The translations under genes and the position numbers were made by a program. Below, in pieces: positions 9,290 to 18,526 of a stretch of DNA of 64,000 nucleotides. The DNA is from Mesorhizobium sp. B4-1-4 (GTDB lineage: Bacteria > Pseudomonadota > Alphaproteobacteria > Rhizobiales > Rhizobiaceae). A model generated the notes under the pieces. That model saw only the letters and a list, made by a program, of their open reading frames with translations. It had not been told where the DNA came from and ran no database searches. The stretch covers positions 1-64,000 of the forward strand of contig NZ_CP083950.1 of the NCBI RefSeq assembly GCF_006439395.2, in the 5' to 3' direction. Position 1 is the stretch's first letter; every line of letters begins with the position of its first letter.

Positions 9290-10075
9290 ATGCCCAACGA
9301 CAAGCTTCCCGAGCGGGATTTTCTTTCGACCCTGGCCAAGGGCCTGTCTGTGATCGAATTGTTTGGGGAACCGTCGCGTTATCTCACGCAGTCCGAGGTG
9401 GCGGACCGGCTCGGGATCACCAAGGCGGCGGCGCGGCGCATCCTGCTCACGCTTGCGGAACTCGGCTATGCCCAGGCGGACGGACGGCGCTTTTCGCTGA
9501 AACCCCGGGTCCTGCGTCTCGGGTACGCCTACCTGTGCACCCAGGGCTGGCTGGAGATTGCGCAACCCGAACTGGACCGGCTCATGACCGATCTGGACGA
9601 ATGCTGTTCGATTGCGATGATAGATTTTCCGGATATCGTGCTTCTGGCCCGCGCGGTGGTGCGGCGGATCATGTCGATTAGCCTCAACACCGGGGTGAGG
9701 CTGCCTTCTGTTCACACCTCGCAGGGACGGGTCCTGCTGGCCTTCATGGGGGAGATCCAGCGAGATGCGGTTCTGGAGGCCAGCCGTTACGACGCGTTGA
9801 CCGTTAACACCTTGACCGACAGGGCTCGGATCCGCGAGATCATCGAGACGGTGCGGGCGCAGCGCTACTCAATCGTCGAGGGCGAGGTGGACCTCAACAT
9901 GCACGCCATCTCGGTCCCGATCTTCGCGCCGGACAAATCGGTCCCCTATGCGCTGTCGGTCAGCACACAGGCGAGCCGGCACGACCGTGCCTCGCTCGAA
10001 GCCATGGTGCCGCGCATGTCCGAGACGGCGCAGGCGCTGGGCGACATTCTCAAGGCCTTCCACCGGCAATCTTGA
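9290..10075 (+). CDS. IclR family transcriptional regulator
   Basis: A 261-residue regulator. Residues about 12-75 form the winged helix (TLAKGLSVIELFG, LTQSEVADRLGITKAAARRI); the rest is the IclR effector domain (SISLNTGVRLPSVHTSQGRV and later EGEVDLNMHAISVPIF). This form resembles the PcaR/CatR-type beta-ketoadipate regulators. AAAAGG lies about 8 bases before the ATG. The gene is followed after 55 bases by the Zn amidohydrolase, so it probably controls that gene and the aminotransferase upstream. The effector is unknown. Confidence 0.9.
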   Translation: MPNDKLPERDFLSTLAKGLSVIELFGEPSRYLTQSEVADRLGITKAAARRILLTLAELGYAQADGRRFSLKPRVLRLGYAYLCTQGWLEIAQPELDRLMTDLDECCSIAMIDFPDIVLLARAVVRRIMSISLNTGVRLPSVHTSQGRVLLAFMGEIQRDAVLEASRYDALTVNTLTDRARIREIIETVRAQRYSIVEGEVDLNMHAISVPIFAPDKSVPYALSVSTQASRHDRASLEAMVPRMSETAQALGDILKAFHRQS

Positions 10076-10130
10076 CCGCGACATCTCGTTGCGTGGCACG
10101 AGCAGGGCCACTAGATCAGGAGAGACACCG

Positions 10131-11432
10131 ATGCTGACCGAAACGGAAACCCGCCTGACCAGGGCGCTCGCCGCGCGCGCCGACTGGATTGCCGCGCTGA
10201 TGGACTGGTACCGAGAGACCTCGCGCGATGTCGAGGGGATCACCCGGCCGTCCTGGGGCGAGGTCGAGGAGCAGGGGCTGGAGCGGATCGCCGAGGTCTG
10301 CGCCGAACTGGGGCTCGAAGTTGTGCGCGACGAGGTCGGGCAGCTCTTCGCCACGCTTCCCGGAGCCCAGCGGGATCTGCCGCAACTACTGATCGGATCG
10401 CATTTCGACAGTGTGAACCGGGGCGGGCACTATGACGGCTACGCCGGCGTTCTGGCCGCGCTTGGTACCCTTGCCGCAATGGTCGACGCGGGCGTGACGC
10501 CGGAGCGCGACGTCACGCTAATCGGGATGCGCGGCGAGGAAAGTCCCTGGTACGGGATCGCGTACATCGGCAGCCGGTTCACCTGTGGCGATCTGGGCTG
10601 GGAGGAAATGAAAGCACTGCGCCGCGTCGATACCGGCAAAACCCTACCAGAGCACATCGCGGCGCTGGGTTACGACCCGGAGGCAGTGCGCGCCGTCGCC
10701 GGAACTCCGCGGATCAATGCGACAAACACCGCACGCTATATGGAACTGCACATCGAGCAGGGGCCGGTGTGCGAGGACGCCGGGATCTCCGCCGCTATCC
10801 CGACCGCGATCCGCGGCAATGTCCGCCTGCCACGCGTCACCTGCACCGGCGTCCATGCCCATGCCTCCGGAGCACCCTTCGGTCAGCGCTACGACGCGGT
10901 CCTCGCGACGGTCGAGGTGTTGCACCGGTTCGAAAAGTGGTGGAAGGCGCGCCGCGCCAAATCGGGCAGCGACGCGCTGTTGACCGTTGGCAAGATCCAC
11001 ACCGATCCCGGGCAGGAGGCGATGACGGTGGTCCCTGGCGCGTGCAGCTTTTCGTTCAACTACAGCAGCACCGACGCCGCCGAGATCGCGCGCGGGGTCG
11101 CGGAACTGGAGCGTCTTCTCAATACGGTCGCCGAGGACCGCAGGGTGCGGTTCGAGATTGGCTTCCGGACTGGCAGCTCGCCTCAAGCGCTCGACGCGGG
11201 CCTGCGGTCGGACCTTGCGCGGGCGGCGAAGGACCTTGACCTGGAGGCACTCTCCTTCCCAGTCGGCGGGCACGATGCCCAGGTCTTCGCTAAGAGCGGG
11301 ATCCCGGCCGCGATGGTGCTGGTGCGCAACCAAAATGGCAGTCACAACCCGCATGAAGCGATGGAGATGGCGCATTTTCAGGAGGCCGCCGCGATCTACG
11401 CGCTGGCGGCGGCCCGCTTCGCGGTCGCATAG
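10131..11432 (+). CDS. M20-type Zn hydrolase (allantoate amidohydrolase / N-carbamoyl-L-amino acid hydrolase)
   Basis: A 433-residue hydrolase of the carbamoylase/allantoate amidohydrolase/beta-ureidopropionase group. Metal-site motifs are LLIGSHFDSVNRGGHYDGY (His and Asp), GEESPWYG (Glu pair), ELHIEQGP (His) and NGSHNPHEAM (C-terminal His). The start at 10131 is preceded by AGGAG; the reading frame stays open upstream but the family begins here. The nearby hyuA relic and phosphotriesterase-type relic hint at hydantoin or N-carbamoyl compound breakdown, but this is inference. Confidence 0.88.
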   Translation: MLTETETRLTRALAARADWIAALMDWYRETSRDVEGITRPSWGEVEEQGLERIAEVCAELGLEVVRDEVGQLFATLPGAQRDLPQLLIGSHFDSVNRGGHYDGYAGVLAALGTLAAMVDAGVTPERDVTLIGMRGEESPWYGIAYIGSRFTCGDLGWEEMKALRRVDTGKTLPEHIAALGYDPEAVRAVAGTPRINATNTARYMELHIEQGPVCEDAGISAAIPTAIRGNVRLPRVTCTGVHAHASGAPFGQRYDAVLATVEVLHRFEKWWKARRAKSGSDALLTVGKIHTDPGQEAMTVVPGACSFSFNYSSTDAAEIARGVAELERLLNTVAEDRRVRFEIGFRTGSSPQALDAGLRSDLARAAKDLDLEALSFPVGGHDAQVFAKSGIPAAMVLVRNQNGSHNPHEAMEMAHFQEAAAIYALAAARFAVA

Positions 11433-11978
11433 CTCGCCCGGCGGCCCGAACCACCTCGGCTGCGAAGATGACGACGATCTTGTGCTTGCGCGACCCGAGG
11501 ATGAGCGCTCGGCTCGATTTCTGGGTTGGTGCCCGCGCTCGGCTGCGTGTACGTTGCCGCTTACCATCGGCGGAAGGATGATCGCCTCCTCTGCGCGGCA
11601 ACAAAAAGGTGGGTTCTCACCAGATCGCCGCGCTATAGCCTCCTCCTTACTCACTGGCGTAAAATCTCTCGTCCTTTACGGTCATGTCGCCGACAAGTTC
11701 ATTGTTCGTCATAATCGACAACGCGTTTGACTTGGACAACTATCTTCACAATTTTCTCCAGAATGATCTTTCGTCAGATCGATGACGTTCATGGAGCCCA
11801 GGAAAGAGCAACCGAGCTACTTCTCTTGGCGCACAAGACAACCGAGGCTGGCATGACGACGAAGGTGATGCTCGATATTGCCGAACGAGGTAGCCCCTCG
11901 CTTTTCAGTGTGCAACATCTATTGTGAGATTTATGAATGCCGGACGGCGGGCAGCAAACGAATGAGGTCTATGTGCCT
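11433..11978. other. gap with no recognised gene
   Basis: About 540 bases. GC content falls after about 11,640. Open frames in both directions are short and match nothing I recognise. It may hold further decayed sequence. Confidence 0.35.
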
Positions 11979-12665
11979 ATGAACGTACTGGCCGCAGCAC
12001 CGGAGATGTCGCGCGTTGAACGCAGCGAGACGCTGACCGAAGCCGCCTACGGAAAACTCAGTATGGCTATCATGGAGGGCGTCTTCCTTCCCGGGAACAA
12101 GCTGACGACGCGTGACATCGCGTTCACCCTTGGCGTGAGCCCGACGCCCGCCCGCGAAGCTTTGTTGCGACTGGTGGCTGACGCAGTCGTGGAAATGCCG
12201 AATGCCCGGACAATGAAGATCCCGCATCTGATGCCCGCAAGGCTCGAGGAAATCACGCGTATCCGGATTTGCCTTGAGGGAATGGCTGCGGAACTAGCAG
12301 GGCCGAGCCTGACAAAACAAGATCTCGGTGAACTGGAAATGCTCCAATTGCGGATCAACGAGGCCTACGACCAACGCGACTACCGCGAAATCCTAGCAAA
12401 CAACCGGAGCTTCCACTTCCTGATCTACAACAAAGCCCAAGCGCCGATCCTTCTCTCAATGATACGCAACTGCTGGCTTTTGATCGGGCCATCCCTGAAC
12501 CTGCTTTATCCGCAGTTCATGGCAGGGCGGACGGGAATTCGCAATCACCAAGAAGCCATGGAAGCGATTCGCAATGCGGATGCGCAGAGATTGCGTGCAG
12601 CAATCCAGCAGGACATCAGCGACGGTTCGACCGTCCTGCGAAAGGCCATCGCAAGTTCGCTCTGA
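11979..12665 (+). CDS. GntR family regulator, FCD type
   Basis: About 228 residues. The N-terminal winged helix is seen in LTTRDIAFTLGVSPTPAREALLRL, the standard GntR pattern. The C-terminal all-helical FCD-type domain includes RIRICLEGMAAELA and HQEAMEAIRNADAQRLRAAI. ATG 11979 has GAGGT about 10 bases upstream; an in-frame ATG at 11937 would add 14 residues but has no clear site. A 17-base dyad lies 35 bases after the stop, before the hyuA relic and the dehydrogenase gene, which are the likely targets. Confidence 0.88.
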   Translation: MNVLAAAPEMSRVERSETLTEAAYGKLSMAIMEGVFLPGNKLTTRDIAFTLGVSPTPAREALLRLVADAVVEMPNARTMKIPHLMPARLEEITRIRICLEGMAAELAGPSLTKQDLGELEMLQLRINEAYDQRDYREILANNRSFHFLIYNKAQAPILLSMIRNCWLLIGPSLNLLYPQFMAGRTGIRNHQEAMEAIRNADAQRLRAAIQQDISDGSTVLRKAIASSL

Positions 12666-12700
12666 GTCCAAGAGCCTTCTTGACGAGATGATTCCATGTT

Positions 12701-12717
12701 TGTTATAACACATAACA
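12701..12717. promoter_or_regulatory. putative GntR operator
   Basis: TGTTATAACACATAACA: six-base arms TGTTAT and ATAACA around a five-base centre. Size and spacing fit FCD-type GntR operators. It sits just downstream of the GntR gene and upstream of the hyuA relic and succinate-semialdehyde dehydrogenase gene. Confidence 0.45.
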
Positions 12718-12721
12718 TTTG

Positions 12722-12953
12722 GGGGGACGGCCTTGGCATCGACATTGGTGACCTTTACCGATCCGGTCCTCATTGATCGAACGGAAAGATCGAGGCGCTG
12801 AAGTCGCCGTCCCGGCCGATGATCCGGGTGCGGGCATCATCACCGCGCTGACCCCATTGGCAATAAGGTCGGCCTCACCTTGGAAGAGCTCCTTGAGGGT
12901 TGTGGCATGGTGATTCATGGCGCGACGATCGCGACCAACACTGAGAGGCAGAC
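12722..12953 (+). pseudogene. hydantoinase/oxoprolinase subunit A (hyuA) 5' relic
   Basis: Short segments in changing frames read like the start of HyuA: a GIDIG.TFTD-type opening near 12,735, then PDDPGAGIITAL near 12,820, and KVGLTLEELLEGCGMVIHG then ATIATNT near 12,868-12,945, which matches the VHGTTVATN motif of the family. Frameshifts break it, and the rest of the gene is replaced by the dehydrogenase. HyuA is the ATP-dependent hydantoin/oxoproline-cleaving subunit. Confidence 0.6.
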
Positions 12954-14429
12954 ATGATTTCCGACGCGCTCATAAGCAAACTGAAAGACCCGTCGCTCGC
13001 GACCGGAAAGGCCTTGGTCGGCTCGGACTGGGTAGCCGCGAGTTCGACAGGCGCCACCTTTGACGTCACTAACCCCTCGAAGGGGGACGTCGTCGCCACG
13101 CTACCCGATCTTGGCAGGCAAGAGACCATCAAAGCGATTGATGCCGCTCATGATGCCCAGAAGGCATGGGCAAAGCGCACGGGCAAGGAGAGGGCGGCAA
13201 TTCTGCGCAAGCTCTATGATCTCATGGTGACCAATGCCGACGATCTGGCCACCATTCTAACGATGGAAATGGGTAAGCCTTGGCCGGAGGCAAGGGGAGA
13301 GATCCTTTACGGTGCCTCTTATGTCGAATGGTTCGGCGAGGAGGCAAAGCGTGTCTATGGCGATACCATCCCCGGTCATCAGCCGGACAAACGCATCATT
13401 GTGATCAAACAGCCGGTCGGCGTGGTCGGTGCCATCACACCCTGGAACTTCCCCAACGCCATGCTCGCTCGCAAGATGGCTCCAGCGCTGGCGGCGGGCT
13501 GCAGCATCGTATCGAAGCCAGCCGCGCAGACCCCTCTGTCTGCGCTAGCGCTTGCTGTTCTGGCAGAACGTGCCGGGCTGCCATCAGGCCTGTTTTCGGT
13601 CCTAACCTCCACCGCTTCCTCCGAAATCGGCAAGGAGTTCTGCGCGAACGACAAGATTCGCAAGGTCACCTTCACCGGCTCGACCAACGTCGGGAAAATA
13701 CTCATGCGGCAGGGCGCGGACCAGATCATGAAGCTTGGGCTCGAACTCGGCGGCAACGCGCCGTTCATCGTCTTCGATGATGCAGACCTCGACGCCGCGG
13801 TTGAAGGAGCCATGATCTCCAAGTACCGCAATGCCGGTCAGACCTGTGTCTGTGCCAATCGCCTTTACGTGCAGGCCGGCATTTACGACGCATTCGCCAG
13901 CAAGCTTGCGGACCGAGTTCGGCAGATGAAAGTCGGCGACGGCTTCGCCGAAGGCGTGACGACCGGACCGCTGATCGATCAAAATGCACTCAACAAGGTG
14001 CAGGAGCATGTCAGCGACGCTGTCGGCAAAGGCGCGAAGGTCGAGATCGGTGGTAACCCGGCCAGCCAGGGCGGGTTGTTCTTTGAGCCTACGATCTTGA
14101 CTGGGGTCACGACAGATATGCTCGTCTCCACAGAGGAAACCTTCGGTCCGGTTGCCCCACTGTTCAAGTTCGAGACTGAAGAAGACGTTATCGAATCGGC
14201 GAATAACACCGAGTTTGGGCTTGCATCCTATTTCTTCTCCAAGGACGTCGCGAAGATATTCCGTGTGGCGGAAGCGCTTGAATACGGAATGGTGGGCATC
14301 AACACCGGACTGATTTCCACCGAAGTCGCGCCCTTTGGCGGTATCAAGCAGTCTGGCTTGGGGCGAGAGGGATCGAAATACGGCCTCGATGACTACACGG
14401 AGGTCAAATACATGTGCTTGAGCGTGTGA
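12954..14429 (+). CDS. gabD: succinate-semialdehyde dehydrogenase (NAD(P)+)
   Basis: A 491-residue aldehyde dehydrogenase that would oxidise succinate semialdehyde or a similar omega-oxo acid. Key parts are TPWNFPNAMLARKMAPALA (cofactor region with the catalytic Asn), FTGSTNVGK, LELGGNAPFIVFDDADLD (general base Glu) and RNAGQTCVCANR (nucleophile Cys). The C-terminal SGLGREGSKYGLDDYTEVKY is typical of GabD. GAGAGG precedes the ATG. Class III aminotransferases in the same window would supply semialdehydes. Related family members act on glutarate semialdehyde, so substrate range is open. Confidence 0.88.
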   Translation: MISDALISKLKDPSLATGKALVGSDWVAASSTGATFDVTNPSKGDVVATLPDLGRQETIKAIDAAHDAQKAWAKRTGKERAAILRKLYDLMVTNADDLATILTMEMGKPWPEARGEILYGASYVEWFGEEAKRVYGDTIPGHQPDKRIIVIKQPVGVVGAITPWNFPNAMLARKMAPALAAGCSIVSKPAAQTPLSALALAVLAERAGLPSGLFSVLTSTASSEIGKEFCANDKIRKVTFTGSTNVGKILMRQGADQIMKLGLELGGNAPFIVFDDADLDAAVEGAMISKYRNAGQTCVCANRLYVQAGIYDAFASKLADRVRQMKVGDGFAEGVTTGPLIDQNALNKVQEHVSDAVGKGAKVEIGGNPASQGGLFFEPTILTGVTTDMLVSTEETFGPVAPLFKFETEEDVIESANNTEFGLASYFFSKDVAKIFRVAEALEYGMVGINTGLISTEVAPFGGIKQSGLGREGSKYGLDDYTEVKYMCLSV

Positions 14430-14917
14430 CCGTGAGCGAGATCGTCCTAATATGAAAATTTCCCCCGATTTCTGGACTGTTTTTCGATTAAACTGAGGTG
14501 CAGGTTGCCTCCGCTAGGGAGTTAGCCTCGCCGGCAACAAAATCTCGTCTGGCGCTAATGTCCCCGGATGGGCAAAAGGAGCAGCCAGAATGTCCTGTGA
14601 ACCTGAAGGGGTGTCGCAAAGTCATTTAGGAGTGACTCATAAAACGATGAGCAGGTTGGCCGGTGGCGTACCCGATGAATTTCTTGATGACTGGGTTTGG
14701 CGTTTTGACCGCCATCCTGCGCAGATTTTCAGGGCTGATACCCTATAATGCGCAGAAAATCGGCCTACGTGGGCCGCTATAATCGATCGCAAATGCAACG
14801 CATCTCACGCGCATTTCTCGGAGCCAACAGAGGCAAAGCTTCTAAGACACTTAGGGACACTGTTGGCACCGTACACCGATTTCAGCCTCAGCAACGGAAC
14901 TACTAACAGGCACATAA
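14430..14917. other. gap with no recognised gene
   Basis: About 490 bases upstream of the CoA-linked cluster. It contains an AT-rich patch (near 14,450-14,500) and a short open frame around 14,590-14,745 that I cannot match. It may carry the promoter of the downstream genes. Confidence 0.35.
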
Positions 14918-15316
14918 ATGACAGACACCACGAGCGACAGGTCTCCGACGAAAGGTCCGGACATAGAGTACCAGAACCACCTTGCGGCCGGCCGCTTCAT
15001 GATCCAGCGGGGTGTAAGCACCGGTAAGATGGTCTTTTTCCCTCGTGCCGTCGCACCGGTCACCGGCGAAGAGTTGGAATGGGTTGGGGCCAGCGGGCGT
15101 GGTGTCGTCTATTCCACGACTGTGGTTCGCAAGCGCCCGCCCGAATCCGACGTCAATGTCGCGCTTATAGATTTGGAAGAAGGCGTCCGCATGATGAGCC
15201 GCGTCGAAGGCATCGATGCCCATTCCGTTCGGATCGGTATGGCCGTCGAGGCCCGGATCGTTCCGCACGAAGAGGGGCACCTGGTGGTTTTCGCCCCTCA
15301 GCAGGAGAAAGCCTGA
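14918..15316 (+). CDS. DUF35 OB-fold protein, thiolase partner
   Basis: A 132-residue OB-fold (DUF35) protein of the kind that binds beside SCP2-type thiolases or acyl-CoA hydratases. The OB-fold segment is GRGVVYSTTVVRKRPPESDV to the end. The N-terminal region normally forms a rubredoxin-like Zn ribbon, but there are no cysteines in this protein; the ribbon would be at about residues 28-50, around FFPRAVAPVTG. Its TGA overlaps the thiolase ATG by one base, so the two are translationally coupled. Function as a substrate-channel partner is inferred from known DUF35-thiolase pairs. Confidence 0.8.
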   Translation: MTDTTSDRSPTKGPDIEYQNHLAAGRFMIQRGVSTGKMVFFPRAVAPVTGEELEWVGASGRGVVYSTTVVRKRPPESDVNVALIDLEEGVRMMSRVEGIDAHSVRIGMAVEARIVPHEEGHLVVFAPQQEKA

Positions 15317-16466
15317 TGAGCGCCTTTCCTACTGCACGGACCGCGATCGTCGGCGCGGCGACGTTCGGTGAGGGCCACTGCCCAGGCTACACGCCCTATG
15401 ACATGGCGGCCATCGCGGCGCGCGATGCTCTGGCTGAGGCAGGTCTGAGCTTTGCCGACGTGGATGGCGTTTTCGTCACCACCTCGACTGACACCTTCTT
15501 CGCGGCGGCACGACCTTCGCTCAATACTGCGGCATTCAGCCTAAAGTCGCCGACAACAGCCGCACTGGAGGAAATGTCTTTGAGAGCTACGTCGAACGTG
15601 CGGCTTGGCTGCTTGATGCTGGGCTGATCGATTGCGCCCTGATCGCCTATGGCAGCAATCAGGGCTCGACTACTGGCAAGCTCGCCAAGACTTCGCAGCC
15701 CTTCCCGTATGAGGCGCCCTACGGTCCGCTCATGCCAATCTCGGCGTATGCGATGGCCGCCGCTCGCCATATGCACGAGTTCGGCACCACAAAGGAACAA
15801 CTGGGGGAGGTCGCCATCGCGGCGCGGGCGTGGGCGCAGCTCAATCCGGCTGCGGCCATGCGTGATCCTTTGACGATGGACGAGTACCTCGGATCGCGTA
15901 TGATCAGTGACCCCTTCGCCAAGCTTGATTGCTGTCTCGTCACCGACGCGCGCGCGGCGGCCGTGGTCATGACACGCGCCGACCGCGCCCGCGATCGCCC
16001 CAAGGTCCCTGTCTGGGTCCGGGGAGCCGCCAGCATGACCACACACTCGCACATATCGGCGATGCCGGACCTGTTGACGACTGCGCTGGCCGAATGCGGT
16101 CCACGCGCCCTCGCGCAGGCTGGCTTGAGCCCACGCGAGATTGACGTCGTGGAACTCTATGACGCCTTCACCATCAACACGATCCTGTTCCTGGAGGATC
16201 TCGGCTTTTGCCCCAAGGGCGAAGGGGGGCGCTTCGTGGCTGGTGGAGCGATCGCTCCAGGGGGCAGCCTGCCGGTGAACACCAATGGCGGCGGCCTTTC
16301 GTGTGTGCATCCAGGCATGTACGGGCTCTTCACCATCGTCGAGGCGGTGCGCCAATTGCGCGGCGAGTGCGGTGACCGCCAGGTAACCGACGCGCGCACC
16401 GCGATTGCCCAGGGCAATGGCGGTGTGCTCTCCAGCCAGGCAATCACTGTTTTAACACAAGATTGA
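15316..16466 (+). pseudogene. SCP2-type thiolase with one frameshift
   Basis: The start (MSAFPTARTAIVGAATFGEG, then YDMAAIAARDALAEAGLS) and the rest (from GTTFAQYCGIQPKVADNSRT to the C-terminus, with NTNGGGLSCVHPGMYGL) are in different frames. The switch falls at about 15,503-15,512, in a GCGGCGGCAC run. Both halves are otherwise clean and together give a protein of normal length (about 383 residues). This may be recent inactivation or a sequence error. The conserved GGGLSCVHPG motif suggests the protein was functional until recently. Role: thiolytic cleavage or condensation of a 3-oxoacyl-CoA with its DUF35 partner. Confidence 0.75.
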
Positions 16467-16641
16467 CCCACCACGACAATGTACAACTCACCGCGAGAAC
16501 CGGGCCGATCGGGCTGATGACGTGCCCACGTCGATCGCGATGGCAGGTAACCCAAGTGACCCCATAGCATCGAATCTTGCGACGTGTGAAGCAACTGAGC
16601 CTCGATATCTAGCAGCTGACTACCTCACAAGGAACCAACTC

Positions 16642-18210
16642 ATGTTCGAAGCCCACGCCATAGCCGACATGGTTGCCCAGGACTTCGGGACCTTGCCAGC
16701 CATGATCGGCCGGCAAGCCGCGGTCCGGCCGGACCACGTCGCTCTCGTCCATGGCGAGCGACAGTTGACATGTAGTGAACTTGACGCCTTGATCGACCGA
16801 GTAGCGGCCGGCCTGCAGCGCAATGCCGTCAAGCCCCAGGACGTGGTCGCAGTCTGCGCCTCGAGCTCGGCCGAATATGTGGCGGTCTTCATGGGTGCGC
16901 TTCGCGCTGGCGTTGCGGTCGCGCCCTTAGCTCCCTCCTCCACACCGGCGAGCCTCGCCACCATGATCGCCGACAGCGGTGCGTGCCTGTTGTTCCTCGA
17001 CCACATGGTTGCCCAGTCGCTGGTTCGCGTGCCAGACAGGATTGCGGCGCGGCATATCGCTCTCGATGGCTCCGCCGCCGGCGAGGCCTTCGAAGCGTGG
17101 CTGCCTCCGGCCGGGACACGCCCGGACCCGGTGGAGATTCAGCCCGATTGGCCGTTCAACATCATCTATTCCTCAGGCACCACGGGCGCCCCGAAGGGCA
17201 TTGTCCACTCGCACGCCATTCGGTGGCAGCATATCCGCCGTGGAATCGGCTTGGGCTATGGCCCCAACGCGGTAACCCTGATCTCCATCCCGCTCTACTC
17301 GAACACTACACTGGTGAGCCTGATCCCAGCTCTGGCCGGCGGTGGGACCGTGGTACTGATGGATAAGTTCGAGGTGGTCCGCTTCCTTGAACAGGCTCAG
17401 TCACACCGAGCCACCCACACAATGCTTGTACCGGTTCAGTACCGGCGATTGATGGAACATCCGGATTTCGATCGCTACGACCTCTCCAGCTTCCAAATGA
17501 AGTTCTCGACCAGCGCCCCCTTCTCAGCGGCGGTGAAGGCAGAGGTCCTGAAGCGCTGGCCAGGTGGCCTCATGGAATTCTACGGGATGACCGAAGGCGG
17601 CGCTGGCTTTGTCCTGGCCGCCCACGAACACCCTGACAAGCTGCACACGGTAGGCCGGCCCGTGCCGGACGCCGACATCCGTTTAATCGACGAGGAGGGC
17701 CGCGAGGTTCCGGTTGGCGCGATCGGCGAGGTGGTCGGCCACTCGCCGTCGATGATGAATGGCTACCATAACCAGCCAGGCAAGACAGCCGAGGTCGAAT
17801 GGCGCGACGCAACCGGCAAGCGGTTCATTCGCACGGGCGATGTCGGTCGTCTCGACGAAGATGGCTTTTTGATCCTGATGGACCGCCGCAAGGACATGAT
17901 CATCTCCGGCGGATTCAACATCTACCCGTCGGACCTGGAGGCGGTGCTGACATCTCACGAGGCGGTGGCCGAGGCGGCGGTGGTCGGCGTGCCCTCGAAT
18001 CGATGGGGCGAGACGCCGATAGCTCTCGTGGTGCTGAACGCCGGCACCGTGATCGACGCTGAGGATCTTCGCATTTGGGCCAATGAGCGGGTCGGCAAGA
18101 TGCAGCGTCTACACGCTCTTCAGATATTGTCCGCCCTGCCTCGCAGTGCGATCGGCAAGGTTTTAAAGCGAGAGCTGAGGGACCAGTATGCCCATCTGGC
18201 GTCGGAGTAG
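16642..18210 (+). CDS. acyl-CoA synthetase (AMP-forming)
   Basis: A 522-residue adenylate-forming ligase that activates a carboxylic acid to its CoA ester. Core motifs in order: YSSGTTGAPKGIVHSH (P-loop, about residue 174), MEFYGMTEGG (about 311), TGDVGRLDEDGF then DRRKDMIISGGFNIYPSDLE (hinge and C-domain), and PRSAIGKVLKREL with the catalytic lysine. AAGGA lies shortly before ATG 16642; an in-frame ATG 120 bases upstream is less likely. It follows the thiolase and precedes the bifunctional hydratase/dehydrogenase. A degraded relative of its N-terminal half lies at 61.2-61.8 kb. Confidence 0.88.
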   Translation: MFEAHAIADMVAQDFGTLPAMIGRQAAVRPDHVALVHGERQLTCSELDALIDRVAAGLQRNAVKPQDVVAVCASSSAEYVAVFMGALRAGVAVAPLAPSSTPASLATMIADSGACLLFLDHMVAQSLVRVPDRIAARHIALDGSAAGEAFEAWLPPAGTRPDPVEIQPDWPFNIIYSSGTTGAPKGIVHSHAIRWQHIRRGIGLGYGPNAVTLISIPLYSNTTLVSLIPALAGGGTVVLMDKFEVVRFLEQAQSHRATHTMLVPVQYRRLMEHPDFDRYDLSSFQMKFSTSAPFSAAVKAEVLKRWPGGLMEFYGMTEGGAGFVLAAHEHPDKLHTVGRPVPDADIRLIDEEGREVPVGAIGEVVGHSPSMMNGYHNQPGKTAEVEWRDATGKRFIRTGDVGRLDEDGFLILMDRRKDMIISGGFNIYPSDLEAVLTSHEAVAEAAVVGVPSNRWGETPIALVVLNAGTVIDAEDLRIWANERVGKMQRLHALQILSALPRSAIGKVLKRELRDQYAHLASE

Positions 18211-18526
18211 GGCGTCGAGCCATGAACCGCTCCCGACGGGTCATCAGCGAGCTCTATGGAGGCCGGGTGGTTGCGCCGTGCACTTCAACGAACGATGTCG
18301 CGGAGCTGCTCAAGCTGGTTGCAGAACCGCTCGATGGGCGCTGCAGAGGTCCAATCCAGAGTGCGGTGGCCACATGACGAGATCTGGTAGGTGTACGACT
18401 AAATCCCTCCTCATTCACCGAGCGACCGTAGCGGCCGTCGGGCGCATCATTGCAGGCCGAAGACCTTGCACTGGGCGCTTCGCCAGCGCAGCCGAATAGC
18501 AAGTATTCCGAGAACAGGAGAATCAG
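18211..18526. other. spacer before the bifunctional fad gene
   Basis: About 315 bases with no intact gene. An AGGAG site (about 18,516) precedes the next ATG. No terminator hairpin was recognised. Confidence 0.4.

Noticed and set aside
10644..11654. 336-codon minus-strand frame over the amidohydrolase
   Set aside because: Shadow of a GC-rich coding region with a biased composition and no recognisable domain.
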